Source: Microbacterium sp.
Lineage (GTDB): Bacteria; Actinomycetota; Actinomycetes; Actinomycetales; Microbacteriaceae
Direction of reading: 5' to 3'
DNA: 64,000 nucleotides
NCBI RefSeq assembly: GCF_031179285.1
Contig: NZ_JAPSHY010000016.1
Span: forward strand, 1-64,000
Under the pieces are notes generated by a model. It saw only the letters and a list, made by a program, of their open reading frames with translations. It was not told where the DNA came from and ran no database searches. Made by a program: the position numbers and the translations under genes. Below, piece after piece: positions 25,669-34,382 of this stretch; position 1 is the first letter of the stretch; each line of letters opens with the position of its first letter.

Positions 25669-26688
25669 TCAGGTCAGCTCGACGACGGCGCCTCCGCGGG
25701 ACGCCGATCGCTGTGCGGCAGTGACGATCTCCACCGTGCGGATGCCCACTCCGGCGTCCGGCTGCGCGGGACGCCGTTCGCGGACGGCGGCGACGAACTC
25801 CGCCAGCAGCAGGTCGTCGAGATCGGCGCCGACCGGCGACCAGGTCTCTCCCTCGACGTCATGACCGGCCACGCCCTTGGCGAACGGGCTGACGGTGATC
25901 GTGCCGCGTTCCGCGACGATCTGCAGCGTCACTCCGCCCCAGGTGGGCGAAGTCATCGGCCAGCTCCAGGAGCAGTCGATCGTCGCGATGACGCCGCTGG
26001 GGTAGCCGAGGGTGACGAGCCCGCCGGTTTCGACGCTCAGCTCACGCTCGTCGTGCAGGATGCTGTTCGACACTGCCCGCACGGTGGCCGGTCGCTCGCC
26101 GAGCAGATCGTCGAGCAGATCCGCGCAGTGCACGACGTGGTCGACGAGGGCGCCGCCGCCGGACAGCGCGCGATCGGTGAACCAGTCGCGGTCCTCGGGG
26201 AGCTTGCCGTTGTTGATCGCCGACACGCCGAGGATCCTGCCGAGCCGCCCGCTGCGCAGCTGCGCGCGCGCGTCCCGGAAAACGGGGGAGAAGCGCACCG
26301 GATATGCGACCATGAGGGTGACGCCGGCACGCGCGCAGGCGTCGCGCATCTCCCGCGCGTCGGCGACGCTGGTGGCGAGTGGCTTCTCGCAGAGCACGTG
26401 GGCGCCGGCGTCGGCAGCCCGGAGAACCAGGTCGCGATGACGAGCGTTCTCCGCCGTGATGATCACCGCATCCGGTCTCCAGGCGAACGCCTCGACGTAG
26501 GTTTCGACGTAGGGCACGCCCAGCTCGGCGGCGAGGGCGGCGCCGCGCGGCGCGTCATCCGAGGCGGAGGCGCCGTCCGGGTCGCTCGCGACAAGCTCCA
26601 CGCCCGGCATCGCGCGCAGAGCGTTGACGTAGCTCAGCGCGTGGGTGTGCGCGAACGACAGGATGGCAATACGCAGCGGCGTGGTCAT
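25669..26688 (-). CDS. Gfo/Idh/MocA-family oxidoreductase (1)
   Basis: A 339-residue NAD(P)-dependent dehydrogenase with an N-terminal Rossmann domain and the EKP catalytic Lys motif (HVLCEKPLATS, about residue 98). HVVHCADLLDDLL carries the expected second-domain His. The early glycine loop is unusual (LSFAHTHALSY rather than GxGxxG). Such enzymes oxidise ring hydroxyls of sugars or inositols. It is coupled to the second Gfo/Idh gene. Confidence 0.88.
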   Translation of the reverse strand: MTTPLRIAILSFAHTHALSYVNALRAMPGVELVASDPDGASASDDAPRGAALAAELGVPYVETYVEAFAWRPDAVIITAENARHRDLVLRAADAGAHVLCEKPLATSVADAREMRDACARAGVTLMVAYPVRFSPVFRDARAQLRSGRLGRILGVSAINNGKLPEDRDWFTDRALSGGGALVDHVVHCADLLDDLLGERPATVRAVSNSILHDERELSVETGGLVTLGYPSGVIATIDCSWSWPMTSPTWGGVTLQIVAERGTITVSPFAKGVAGHDVEGETWSPVGADLDDLLLAEFVAAVRERRPAQPDAGVGIRTVEIVTAAQRSASRGGAVVELT

Positions 26689-27722
26689 CGGGCGCTCTCC
26701 AGGATGTCGGTTCGGGGGTGTGCGACGGAGATGCGGTCTCCGGCAGACCGAAGGGAGACCGCTGCGCCGGCGGCGAGCGACGCGTACGCGGCCTCCGCGA
26801 CTGCCACCGCGGCCACCCCGTCCTCGGGCAGGACCGCGGCTTGGGCGCCGGTGCGCAGGCATGCCAGGAAATCCGCCAGCTCGGCGAAGTACGGGCTCTC
26901 CTCGGGCGACATCGGCGGAAGGTAGTCGGTGCTCTCCGAGCCGAGCACGGCGTCCGCCCGGAGCGAGTGGTCCTCAGCGCTGTCGTAGCGCAGCCGGCCG
27001 CGGGATCCGGACACCTCGACGCTGGTGCGGAACGGCATTCCGGGCACGCCCCAGCTGGCCTGGAGGTGGCTGAGGACACCGCTCTGATGCGTGAGCACAA
27101 CCTGGGCCGTGACAGGGGCGGGCACGACGTCATCGACGGTCGCGGGGTTCTGCACGGCGTAGACGCTTGTCGCGGGACCGGCGAACCAGAGCGCCTGGTC
27201 GATGTCGTGGATCATCAGGTCGCGGATCACCCCGCCGCCGGTGCTCTCGCGGAAGAACCAGGGGGTCTGCGGCGCAGAGCCCATCCGGGTGAAGCGCTGC
27301 ACCGCGATCCGGCCGATCTGACCGGCGTCGATGCTGTGCTTGATGCGCTGGTACTCCCCGAAGTAGCGCACGACGTGCGCCGGAAAGAGCCGCACCCCGG
27401 CCTGCTTCGCCTCGCGGACGAGTGCGGCGGCCTCGCTGACGGTGGGCGCGATCGGCTTTTCGCAGATGACGTGCCGTCCCCGTGCGACGGCGCGGCGGAC
27501 GAGATCGGCGTGCGTACCGCTGGGAGTGACGATGTCCACGACGTCGACCCGGTCGAGCAGGTCGTCGACGCTGGACGCTACGGTGAACCCGTATTCGGCG
27601 GCGAGTCGTTCCGCGCCGTCCAGTGAGAAGACGACCCCCATCACGCCCAGAGCCCGCCAGGCGTCGGCGTGGACGCCGGAGATACCCCCGGCGCCGATGA
27701 GTCCCACTCGCAGGTCGCTCAT
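26685..27722 (-). CDS. Gfo/Idh/MocA-family oxidoreductase (2)
   Basis: A 345-residue enzyme: LIGAGGISGVHADAW nucleotide loop, HVICEKPIAPT (EKP Lys about residue 92) and MIHDIDQALWF in the catalytic domain, all canonical. It probably oxidises a sugar or cyclitol hydroxyl with NAD(P). It follows the ROK gene with an ATGA overlap, and is therefore under the same promoter. Confidence 0.92.
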   Translation of the reverse strand: MSDLRVGLIGAGGISGVHADAWRALGVMGVVFSLDGAERLAAEYGFTVASSVDDLLDRVDVVDIVTPSGTHADLVRRAVARGRHVICEKPIAPTVSEAAALVREAKQAGVRLFPAHVVRYFGEYQRIKHSIDAGQIGRIAVQRFTRMGSAPQTPWFFRESTGGGVIRDLMIHDIDQALWFAGPATSVYAVQNPATVDDVVPAPVTAQVVLTHQSGVLSHLQASWGVPGMPFRTSVEVSGSRGRLRYDSAEDHSLRADAVLGSESTDYLPPMSPEESPYFAELADFLACLRTGAQAAVLPEDGVAAVAVAEAAYASLAAGAAVSLRSAGDRISVAHPRTDILESAR

Positions 27723-28903
27723 GCTGTCTCCCTCGCCCGAGTCCGGCTCGTTGTCGCAGCGTCACGCGGGGTGATCAGCGGCACCGGCATGCCATCGATG
27801 CCGTGCACCGCACCCGAGTGTCGACGGAATGCGTGCACGAGCGCGCCGTGGGCAGCGGCGTCGGCCCCGAGTCGCGCCTCGACGACGGGAATCTCGAACG
27901 GCAGCCTGATGTGCTGCGGAATCGCCCGGCGCAGGGGATCGAGAAACTGCTCGTGCGCAGCCGAGAGGCCGCCCCCGATGACGACCATGGCCGGATCGAC
28001 GGTCATGATGAGCATCGCGATGCCGTGGGCGACCTCGTCGACGAATGCGTCGAGCTCGTCCTGCGCCTCCGCGTCGCCCGTCGCCGCCTGCTCGAAGACC
28101 TCCTGCGCGGTGGCTGCCGTGCGCCACAGGATCTGGCCGGTCTGAGCGTTGAGACCGCGGAAGGCCAGCCGGCCGATGTCGCCGGCGACGTTGTGCATGC
28201 CTCGGCGGGGGCGCCCACCCAGGATCAGGCCCATGGAGATGCGGTTCCCGACGGAGAGGTAGAGGACGTCGTCGACCAGCTGGGCCACCCCGAGGTGGTG
28301 CTCGGCGACAGCCGCGAGTCGCACGCCGTTGTCCACCGCGACGGGGCAGCCGAAGGCCGCATGCAGCTGGGATCCGATGTCCACACCAGACCACTCGGGA
28401 ATGATCACCGACGTGACGACGTGTCCTGCGTCATCCACGATCCCGGGCAGGGCGACCCCGATGGCGCGCACACGGGTAGCGGGGAGCGCGGCATCGGCAA
28501 GGGTCGCCCGGATGTCCGCGATGACGGCCGACAGCTTTGCCGCGCCGCCGACCTGCTGGTCCACCCCGGGGAAGAACCGCTGGGCGATGACGGCACCCGC
28601 GAGATCGGCGATCACGACGCGGATGCTCGCGACGCCGATGTCCGCCCCAACCACCGCTCCGGCGGATCTGTGGAACTGGAAATGTCGCGCGGGCCGGCCA
28701 GCGCCGCGGCCGCCGGTGGCGGGGGCCTCGACGACGAGGCCTCTGCGAACGAGCGATGACACCGCATTTTCGACTGAGGTACGCGAAAGAGCAAGGGTCT
28801 GAGCGAGGTCGTTCACGGTCGCCGCGCCGATGTCCCGCAGGTGCACGGCGGAGCGGACGGAAATGGAGGGCGGTGGCTGAGCGGACCACGTCTGAGGGGC
28901 CAA
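27719..28903 (-). CDS. ROK-family transcriptional repressor
   Basis: A 394-residue ROK protein with an N-terminal helix-turn-helix (about residues 20-70; TVNDLAQTLALSRTSVENAV) and a ROK domain beginning VGADIGVASIRVVIADL. The kinase Asp position (usually in NDAN) reads VDNGV, and no CxCG zinc motif is seen, so it should be a regulator and not a sugar kinase. TTG at 28903 is chosen because AGGAGG lies 5 bases upstream. It heads the left operon and probably represses both divergent operons. Confidence 0.88.
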   Translation of the reverse strand: MAPQTWSAQPPPSISVRSAVHLRDIGAATVNDLAQTLALSRTSVENAVSSLVRRGLVVEAPATGGRGAGRPARHFQFHRSAGAVVGADIGVASIRVVIADLAGAVIAQRFFPGVDQQVGGAAKLSAVIADIRATLADAALPATRVRAIGVALPGIVDDAGHVVTSVIIPEWSGVDIGSQLHAAFGCPVAVDNGVRLAAVAEHHLGVAQLVDDVLYLSVGNRISMGLILGGRPRRGMHNVAGDIGRLAFRGLNAQTGQILWRTAATAQEVFEQAATGDAEAQDELDAFVDEVAHGIAMLIMTVDPAMVVIGGGLSAAHEQFLDPLRRAIPQHIRLPFEIPVVEARLGADAAAHGALVHAFRRHSGAVHGIDGMPVPLITPRDAATTSRTRARETA

Positions 28904-28945
28904 GCCCGCCTCCTTTCTCCATCGTCGCGAGTGCGACAAAATTAG

Positions 28946-28961
28946 CACACCTCAGTGTGTG
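28946..28961. promoter_or_regulatory. Operator O1 in the ROK gene promoter
   Basis: The dyad CACACCTCAGTGTGTG fills the 17-bp spacer between a weak AACGTT and TAATTT on the minus strand. It shares CACACCnnRGTGT with O2, pointing to a common repressor and autoregulation. Confidence 0.6.
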
Positions 28962-29034
28962 AACGTTCTGACTAGCTGCGCAACGTTGAAACACCCTGAA
29001 ATTCGGCTGTAACTCTTACGTAACACAAAAGGGC

Positions 29035-29065
29035 TTGACTGATTATCACACCGAGGTGTCATAAT
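29035..29065 (+). promoter_or_regulatory. Promoter and operator O2 of the transporter operon
   Basis: TTGACT (29035-29040) and CATAAT (29060-29065) flank a 19-bp spacer that contains CACACCGAGGTGTC (29047-29060), a dyad like O1 about 100 bp away. Repressor binding here would block transcription of the binding-protein gene. Confidence 0.65.
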
Positions 29066-29099
29066 GACTCGACCCAGCACGGTTCAGCAAAGGAGCATC

Positions 29100-30335
29100 A
29101 TGCGTGTGAAGAAGTTCGTCGGCGCGGTCGCAGGACTCGCCACCATCGGCCTCGTGGCCGGATGTTCGACAGGGGGCGGCGGAGCCGCATCCGGGGATCA
29201 GCACGTCACCGTCTGGCTCTACCCCGTTATCGCCGATGAAGCCGCGCACAAGGAGTTCTGGGATCAGGCGATCGCCGACTTCGAAGCTGAGAACGAAGGC
29301 ATCACGGTCGATTACGAGATCTTCCCGTGGGCCAACCGCGACGAGGCCCTGCAGACCGCGATCGCCGCGAACAAGGGCCCGGATCTCGTCTACCTGGTCC
29401 CGGACCAGCTCGAGGCCTATCAGAACTCGATCGAGCCGATGGACGACCACCTCAGTGACGAGCACAAATCGAGCATTCTCGAGAACGTCACCGAATCGGT
29501 GACGCTGGCAGACGGGATGCTGGGCGCTCCCGTGCTGACGAGCGCGATGACCCTCATCTGCAACCAGGCAGCCTTCGACGCCGCCGGCGTCAAGGAGTTC
29601 CCCGCGACCTGGGACGACATCGTCGACATCGCGCCGATGTTCACCGAGGCCGGCATGCATGTCCTGCACTACCCCGCCACCGCGGAGAACACGCTCAACA
29701 TGACCTACTACCCCCTGCTCTGGCAGGCCGGCGGCGAGGTCTACAGCGACGAGGGCGACTTGGCGTTCAACGGCGACGAGGGCGTCGAGGCGCTGACGTT
29801 CCTCACTGATCTCGCCGAGGCCGGTGCGATCGACCCCGACCCGCTGACCTCATCGGTCGCGATCGAGCAGACTGGTCTCGCCCAGGGCACGACAGGATGC
29901 ACCTGGACCAACTCCGTGATCGAGGTCGAGCCGTTCTGGGGCGAGGAGAACGTCGTCGTGCTTCCCCCGCTGGAGGCGGAGGAGTCGATCGCATACGGCA
30001 CGGTGGGGTCTCTCGCCATGCTCAAGAGCGCACAGCACAAGGACGCCGCCGGTGCTTTCGCGGAGTACGTCACGAGCGCTGACGTCGTGAAGCCCTACCT
30101 CGAGGCCTCCGGATTCTTCTCCGCGCTGGACACCGACCCCATCTACCCGGCCGAATCGCTGCTGGGGCAGGTCGAGCAGTACGTCCCGAACACGACGGTC
30201 GGTGAGCTGGCGAGCAGCTCCCGCGCCCTCATGGGAGTGCTCTCGCCAGAGATCCAGGCCGCCCTGCTCGGACAGAAGTCCCCGGAGGACGCTCTGAAGG
30301 ACGCCGCGACCGCGGCCGAGCCGCTGCTCCGTTAG
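29100..30335 (+). CDS. CUT1 extracellular solute-binding lipoprotein
   Basis: A 411-residue family 1 binding protein. The signal peptide ends in LVAGC (Cys 22), followed by a Gly-rich linker. HVTVWLYPVI, NKGPDLVYLVPDQ and the conserved GTVGSLAMLKSAQHKDAA segment fit sugar-type receptors. The ATG at 29100 is fixed by AAAGGAG 6-8 bases upstream. It delivers the unknown substrate of this locus to the two permeases. Confidence 0.92.
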   Translation: MRVKKFVGAVAGLATIGLVAGCSTGGGGAASGDQHVTVWLYPVIADEAAHKEFWDQAIADFEAENEGITVDYEIFPWANRDEALQTAIAANKGPDLVYLVPDQLEAYQNSIEPMDDHLSDEHKSSILENVTESVTLADGMLGAPVLTSAMTLICNQAAFDAAGVKEFPATWDDIVDIAPMFTEAGMHVLHYPATAENTLNMTYYPLLWQAGGEVYSDEGDLAFNGDEGVEALTFLTDLAEAGAIDPDPLTSSVAIEQTGLAQGTTGCTWTNSVIEVEPFWGEENVVVLPPLEAEESIAYGTVGSLAMLKSAQHKDAAGAFAEYVTSADVVKPYLEASGFFSALDTDPIYPAESLLGQVEQYVPNTTVGELASSSRALMGVLSPEIQAALLGQKSPEDALKDAATAAEPLLR

Positions 30336-30342
30336 CCGCTCC

Positions 30343-30422
30343 GGCTCGGGGGTGCGTGCCCACGTCTCCCCCGGCGCAGCACGGGCGCGCCCCAGGATGC
30401 CCGCGCCACGCACCCCCGAGCC
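30343..30422 (+). terminator. Long hairpin between binding protein and permeases
   Basis: Perfect 16-bp arms (30343-30358 with 30407-30422) enclose 48 bases. Placed after the binding-protein stop, it can protect or partly terminate the mRNA so that the receptor is made in excess over the permeases. Confidence 0.7.
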
Positions 30423-30487
30423 CATCGCGATCGCCCGTTCCGTAATCGCCTCGACCCGCATCCGGCCTGCACAGTGAGGACCCGACC

Positions 30488-31393
30488 ATGACGACGTCCA
30501 CTCCTACGGCGCCCCGACAACGCGTGACCACGAGGCTGCTCGCACGCCGGGAGGCGCGCATCGCCTTCCTCTTCGTGCTTCCCGCCTTCCTGCTCTTCCT
30601 CGCCTTCCGGTTCGGGCCGACACTGGCGGGTGTCGCGTTGAGCTTCTTCGACTACGACATCTCCGGGGAGATCGCGTGGCGCGGGCTCGACCACTTCCAG
30701 CGGCTGATGGGCGATCCGCTGTTCTGGCGGGCGTTGAGCACCACCGTCCTCTATACGCTCTTCGCCGTGCCGCTGTCGCTCGTGCTCTCCACGGTCATGG
30801 CCCTGGGAGTGCGGCGGGCGTTCCGCGGCTCGCGGTTCTTCCGCTCCATCTTCTTCCTCCCCGTCATCACCTCCCTGGTGCTCGCCGGGGCGATCTTCGT
30901 GTGGATCTTCTCCAGCAGCGGACCGTGGTCGGCGCTGATGACGCCGCTCGGACTCGGTGGCTCCTGGCTTGCGAGTACCGTTCTCGTCGTCCCGGCGATC
31001 GTTGTGGTCGGCGTCTGGTCGCGGTTCGGGTACGGGATGATGATCATGATCGCGGCCATGCAGGACATCCCTCGCGAGCTCGAGGAGGCTGCGCTCGTCG
31101 ACGGGGCGAACGCCTGGCAGCGGTTCCGTTGGATCATCCTCCCGCACCTGAAGCCCACCGTCTTCTTCCTCGCCGTCATCGAGACGACGGCGGCTTTCCA
31201 GGTGTTCGATGTCATCTACGTCATGACCCAGGGCGGGCCGGCCAATGCGAGCTACTCGCTCGTCTACCTCATCTACGACCAGGGCTTCCGCTACTTCGAG
31301 TACGGCTATGCGGCCGCCGCCGGAGTCGCCCTGTTCGTCATGACCCTCATCGTCGCCCTCATCCAACGCCTTGTGATCGGAAGACAGAAATGA
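30488..31393 (+). CDS. CUT1 ABC permease (MalF/UgpA type)
   Basis: A 301-residue six-helix permease with the EAA loop ELEEAALVDGANAWQRFRWI (about residues 197-216) and VFDVIYVMTQGGPANAS near the end, both typical. The ATG at 30488 is within 152 bp of the binding-protein stop. Its stop overlaps the next ATG (ATGA). No ATPase gene is present in the locus. Confidence 0.92.
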   Translation: MTTSTPTAPRQRVTTRLLARREARIAFLFVLPAFLLFLAFRFGPTLAGVALSFFDYDISGEIAWRGLDHFQRLMGDPLFWRALSTTVLYTLFAVPLSLVLSTVMALGVRRAFRGSRFFRSIFFLPVITSLVLAGAIFVWIFSSSGPWSALMTPLGLGGSWLASTVLVVPAIVVVGVWSRFGYGMMIMIAAMQDIPRELEEAALVDGANAWQRFRWIILPHLKPTVFFLAVIETTAAFQVFDVIYVMTQGGPANASYSLVYLIYDQGFRYFEYGYAAAAGVALFVMTLIVALIQRLVIGRQK

Positions 31394-32265
31394 CCGCCGT
31401 GACATCGTCGAAGGCGCGGAGCGCGCGCCGTTCGTTCCGGGCGCTGGAGCCCACCGGTGGCGGGATCGTGCTGCGCTGGCTGTGGCTGAGCGTCGCGGCG
31501 ATCTTCAGCTTCTTCCCGTTCTACGCAATGGTCGTGCTGAGCCTGAAGCCGGGCATGGTCGTCGACTTCCCGGCATCCCTCCTGCCGTGGGGCGGGATCT
31601 CGTTCGACTCGTACGCCCAGGTGCTCGCGGGACAGAACCTCCTGGTGTGGCTGTTCAACACCCTGGTGTACTCGCTGGTGTCGGTGGTCGTCGTGCTCTT
31701 TTTGTCGGCGCTCGCCGGATACGCCTTCGCGAAGAAGCGCTTCGCCGGCAAGGAGGTGATCTTCTGGTCCTTCCTGTCGATGGTCATGGTGCCGTTCCAC
31801 GTGACGCTCATCCCGACCTTCCTCCTCATAGCGGGCCTCGGTGGCGTCGACGAGTACTGGGGGCTCATCGTCCCAACGCTCGCCAATGCTCAGGCCGTGT
31901 TCCTCATGCGCCAGTTCATCCAGCAGCTGCCCGACGAGCTGTTCGAAGCCGCGCGCATCGACGGCGCGAGTGAGTTCCGCATTTTCCTGCGCATCGTGCT
32001 GCCACTGTGCAAGCCGGTCCTCGCGACGCTCGGCATCTTCGTCTTCCTGTGGCACTGGAACGACTTCCTCTGGCCGCTCATCGTCGCCAAATCGAACGCG
32101 ATGTTCACCCTCACCGTGGGCATCTCCTCGCTGCAGCAGCAGGACGTCCCGCTCAGTGTCATGCTCGCCGGATCGGTTGTGGCCCTCATCCCGATCTTCA
32201 TGGCCTACCTGGTTGCGCAGCGCTATGTGCAAGAGGGCGTCACCGGCACCGGAATCAAGGGCTGA
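31390..32265 (+). CDS. CUT1 ABC permease (MalG type)
   Basis: A 291-residue permease, six helices. The EAA loop is FEAARIDGASEFRIFLRIV (about residues 193-211), and WHWNDFLWPLIVAKSN follows. It completes the importer with the preceding permease. The next gene starts 9 bp downstream, so import and catabolism are one transcription unit. Confidence 0.92.
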   Translation: MTAVTSSKARSARRSFRALEPTGGGIVLRWLWLSVAAIFSFFPFYAMVVLSLKPGMVVDFPASLLPWGGISFDSYAQVLAGQNLLVWLFNTLVYSLVSVVVVLFLSALAGYAFAKKRFAGKEVIFWSFLSMVMVPFHVTLIPTFLLIAGLGGVDEYWGLIVPTLANAQAVFLMRQFIQQLPDELFEAARIDGASEFRIFLRIVLPLCKPVLATLGIFVFLWHWNDFLWPLIVAKSNAMFTLTVGISSLQQQDVPLSVMLAGSVVALIPIFMAYLVAQRYVQEGVTGTGIKG

Positions 32266-32274
32266 TCGGAAGGA

Positions 32275-33318
32275 ATGAAGAACGTGACACAGCAGGGATT
32301 CGGCTCGGAATCCGAACTCGAAGAGGCACTGGCGACACCCGGTGCGGGGCTCGTCGAGGATCTCGTGAAGGGGGGCGGCGATCTCGTGATCCTCGGAGCG
32401 GGCGGCAAGATGGGGCCCACGCTCGCGATGCTCGCCCGGCGCGGGATGGACGCCGCCGGCAGGCAGGCGGATGCCGTGTACGCGGTCTCCCGATTCGGGG
32501 ACGCCGCGGTGCGCGAGCGGCTCAAGGCGGCGAACGTGACCGTCGTGCCGTTCGACCTCATCGAGAACGACGATTTCTCGTCGCTGCCGGATGCCGCGAA
32601 CGTCGTGTTCATGGTGGGCGCGAAGTTCGGCGCAGCCACCAACGCCTCTTGGGCATGGGAGGTCAACGCCGCTCTTCCGGATCGCGTCGCCCGCCGCTAC
32701 CGCGACAGCACCATCGCCGTGCTCTCGACGGGCAACGTCTACCCGTTCCTTCCCGCCTCGTCAGGAGGAGCCTCGGAGGACGTCCCGCCGGCGCCGATCG
32801 GCGAGTACGCTCAGTCGTGCCTCGGCAGAGAGCGCGTGTTCGAGTTCGGAGCGCAGGAGCGTGGCACGAAGGTCTCGCTCATCCGGCTGAACTACGCGGT
32901 CGACCTCCGCTACGGCGTGCTCGCAGACATCGGGCGATCCGTGCAGGACGGTGAGCCGGTCTCGCTCGCCACGTCGAACGTGAACGTGGTGTGGCAGGGC
33001 TATGCCAACGAGGTCGTGCTCCGCAGCCTCGTGCACGCGTCATCCGAGGTGTTCACGGTGAACCTGACCGGGCCGGAGCTGCTCAGCGTGGAGTCCATCG
33101 CCCGGCGGTTCGGCACGCTGCTGGATCGCGAGGTGACGCTCGTCGGCGAGCCGAAGCCGACGGCGCTGCTCAGCGACGCCGGACGCTGCATGGCGCTGTT
33201 CGGCTACCCATCCGTGCCGGCGGAGACGCTCATCCAGTGGCAGGCGGCATGGCTGCGGGACGGCCTGCCCCTCATCAGCAAGCCCACGAAGTGGGCCGTC
33301 AGAGACGGGAAGTTCTGA
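32275..33318 (+). CDS. Atypical NAD-dependent epimerase/dehydratase-like protein
   Basis: A 347-residue extended-SDR-like protein. The nucleotide loop is LVILGAGGKMGPTLAML (about residues 37-53), then STGNVYPF and a C-terminal domain like sugar-nucleotide epimerases. The YxxxK pair is not intact: the expected place reads EYAQSCLGRERV, with Cys where Lys should be. It may still bind NAD and act on a sugar by another route. Its stop overlaps the next ATG by one base. Confidence 0.72.
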   Translation: MKNVTQQGFGSESELEEALATPGAGLVEDLVKGGGDLVILGAGGKMGPTLAMLARRGMDAAGRQADAVYAVSRFGDAAVRERLKAANVTVVPFDLIENDDFSSLPDAANVVFMVGAKFGAATNASWAWEVNAALPDRVARRYRDSTIAVLSTGNVYPFLPASSGGASEDVPPAPIGEYAQSCLGRERVFEFGAQERGTKVSLIRLNYAVDLRYGVLADIGRSVQDGEPVSLATSNVNVVWQGYANEVVLRSLVHASSEVFTVNLTGPELLSVESIARRFGTLLDREVTLVGEPKPTALLSDAGRCMALFGYPSVPAETLIQWQAAWLRDGLPLISKPTKWAVRDGKF

Positions 33319-34382
33319 TGACGGCTGTCCCCGCTCTCCGTCCGGCGGCCGCGCAGACCCTGGCGCGCGGGGCGGCCATACCGGCGCATCCGCTCGCCCT
33401 CACCGCCGACCGTGCGCTCGACGAACGCCGCCAGCGAGCCCTCACCCGCTATTACCTCGACGCCGGTGCCGGGGGCATCGCCGTCGGGGTGCACACCACC
33501 CAGTTCGAGATCCGTGACCCGGAGCACGCGCTGTTCGAGCCGGTGCTGGCGCTCGCCGCCGAAGAGCTCGAGGGGCGGGCGGATGACAGCGTGGTGTGGG
33601 TGGCGGGCGTCGCCGGAGGAACAGCCCAGGCCGTCGCCGAGGCGGAGCTCGCGCGCGACCTCGGCTACGACGCGGTGCTGGTGAGCCCCCGGGTGCCCGG
33701 TGCCGACGAGGCGCGGCTGCTGGATCGGGCGCGTGCGGTCGGCGAGGTGCTGCCGGTGATCGGGTTCTACCTGCAGGAGGCGATCGGCGGGCCCGTACTC
33801 GATCGGGCGTTCTGGCGCGCGTTCGCGCAGATCCCCTCGGTCGTGGCGGTGAAATCCGCCCCCTTTGACCGGTACCGCACGCTGGAGCTCGTGCGCGGTG
33901 TCGCCGAGTCGGGACGCGCCGACGACATCGCGCTGTACACCGGCAACGACGACGCGATCGTCGCGGATCTGCTCGCTGAGTTCCATGTGGATTCACCGGA
34001 AGGCCCGCGCACGATGCGCTTCGTCGGCGGTCTGCTCGGTCAGTGGGCCGTGGGTACCCGGGCGGCGGTGCGGATGCTGGATCAAGCGCACCGCGCGGCA
34101 GAGGGCGACCTCGAGGCTTATCGTGCGCTGGGTGCGGCATCCGCCGACATGGTGGACGTGAACCAGGCGGTCTTCGACCCCGGCAATGACTTCCACGGCG
34201 TCATCGCCGGCGTGCACGAGGTGCTGCGACAGCAGGGGCTGCTCGAGGGGGTGTGGTGCCTCGACCCGGCCGAGGGGCTCTCGCCCGGGCAGGCGGAGGA
34301 GATCGAGCGCGTCCGCCGGGCCTACCCCGAACTGCACGACGACGTCTTCATCGCGGAGCATCGGGACGCATGGCTGCGGTGA
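33318..34382 (+). CDS. Dihydrodipicolinate synthase-family aldolase/lyase
   Basis: A 354-residue class I aldolase-like TIM barrel. The Schiff-base Lys is K179 (VVAVKSAPFD) with the partner Tyr at Y151 (VIGFYLQE). It is about 55 residues longer than DapA and lacks a normal DapA GTTGE loop (reads GVHTTQFE), so it is a catabolic family member such as a keto-acid aldolase or dehydratase. It probably cleaves or dehydrates the 2-keto acid produced by the dehydrogenases here. Confidence 0.85.
   Translation: MTAVPALRPAAAQTLARGAAIPAHPLALTADRALDERRQRALTRYYLDAGAGGIAVGVHTTQFEIRDPEHALFEPVLALAAEELEGRADDSVVWVAGVAGGTAQAVAEAELARDLGYDAVLVSPRVPGADEARLLDRARAVGEVLPVIGFYLQEAIGGPVLDRAFWRAFAQIPSVVAVKSAPFDRYRTLELVRGVAESGRADDIALYTGNDDAIVADLLAEFHVDSPEGPRTMRFVGGLLGQWAVGTRAAVRMLDQAHRAAEGDLEAYRALGAASADMVDVNQAVFDPGNDFHGVIAGVHEVLRQQGLLEGVWCLDPAEGLSPGQAEEIERVRRAYPELHDDVFIAEHRDAWLR

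Noticed and set aside
27719..28903. ROK protein as a sugar kinase
   Set aside because: It has a DNA-binding N-terminus, lacks the zinc motif and has lost the catalytic Asp context.
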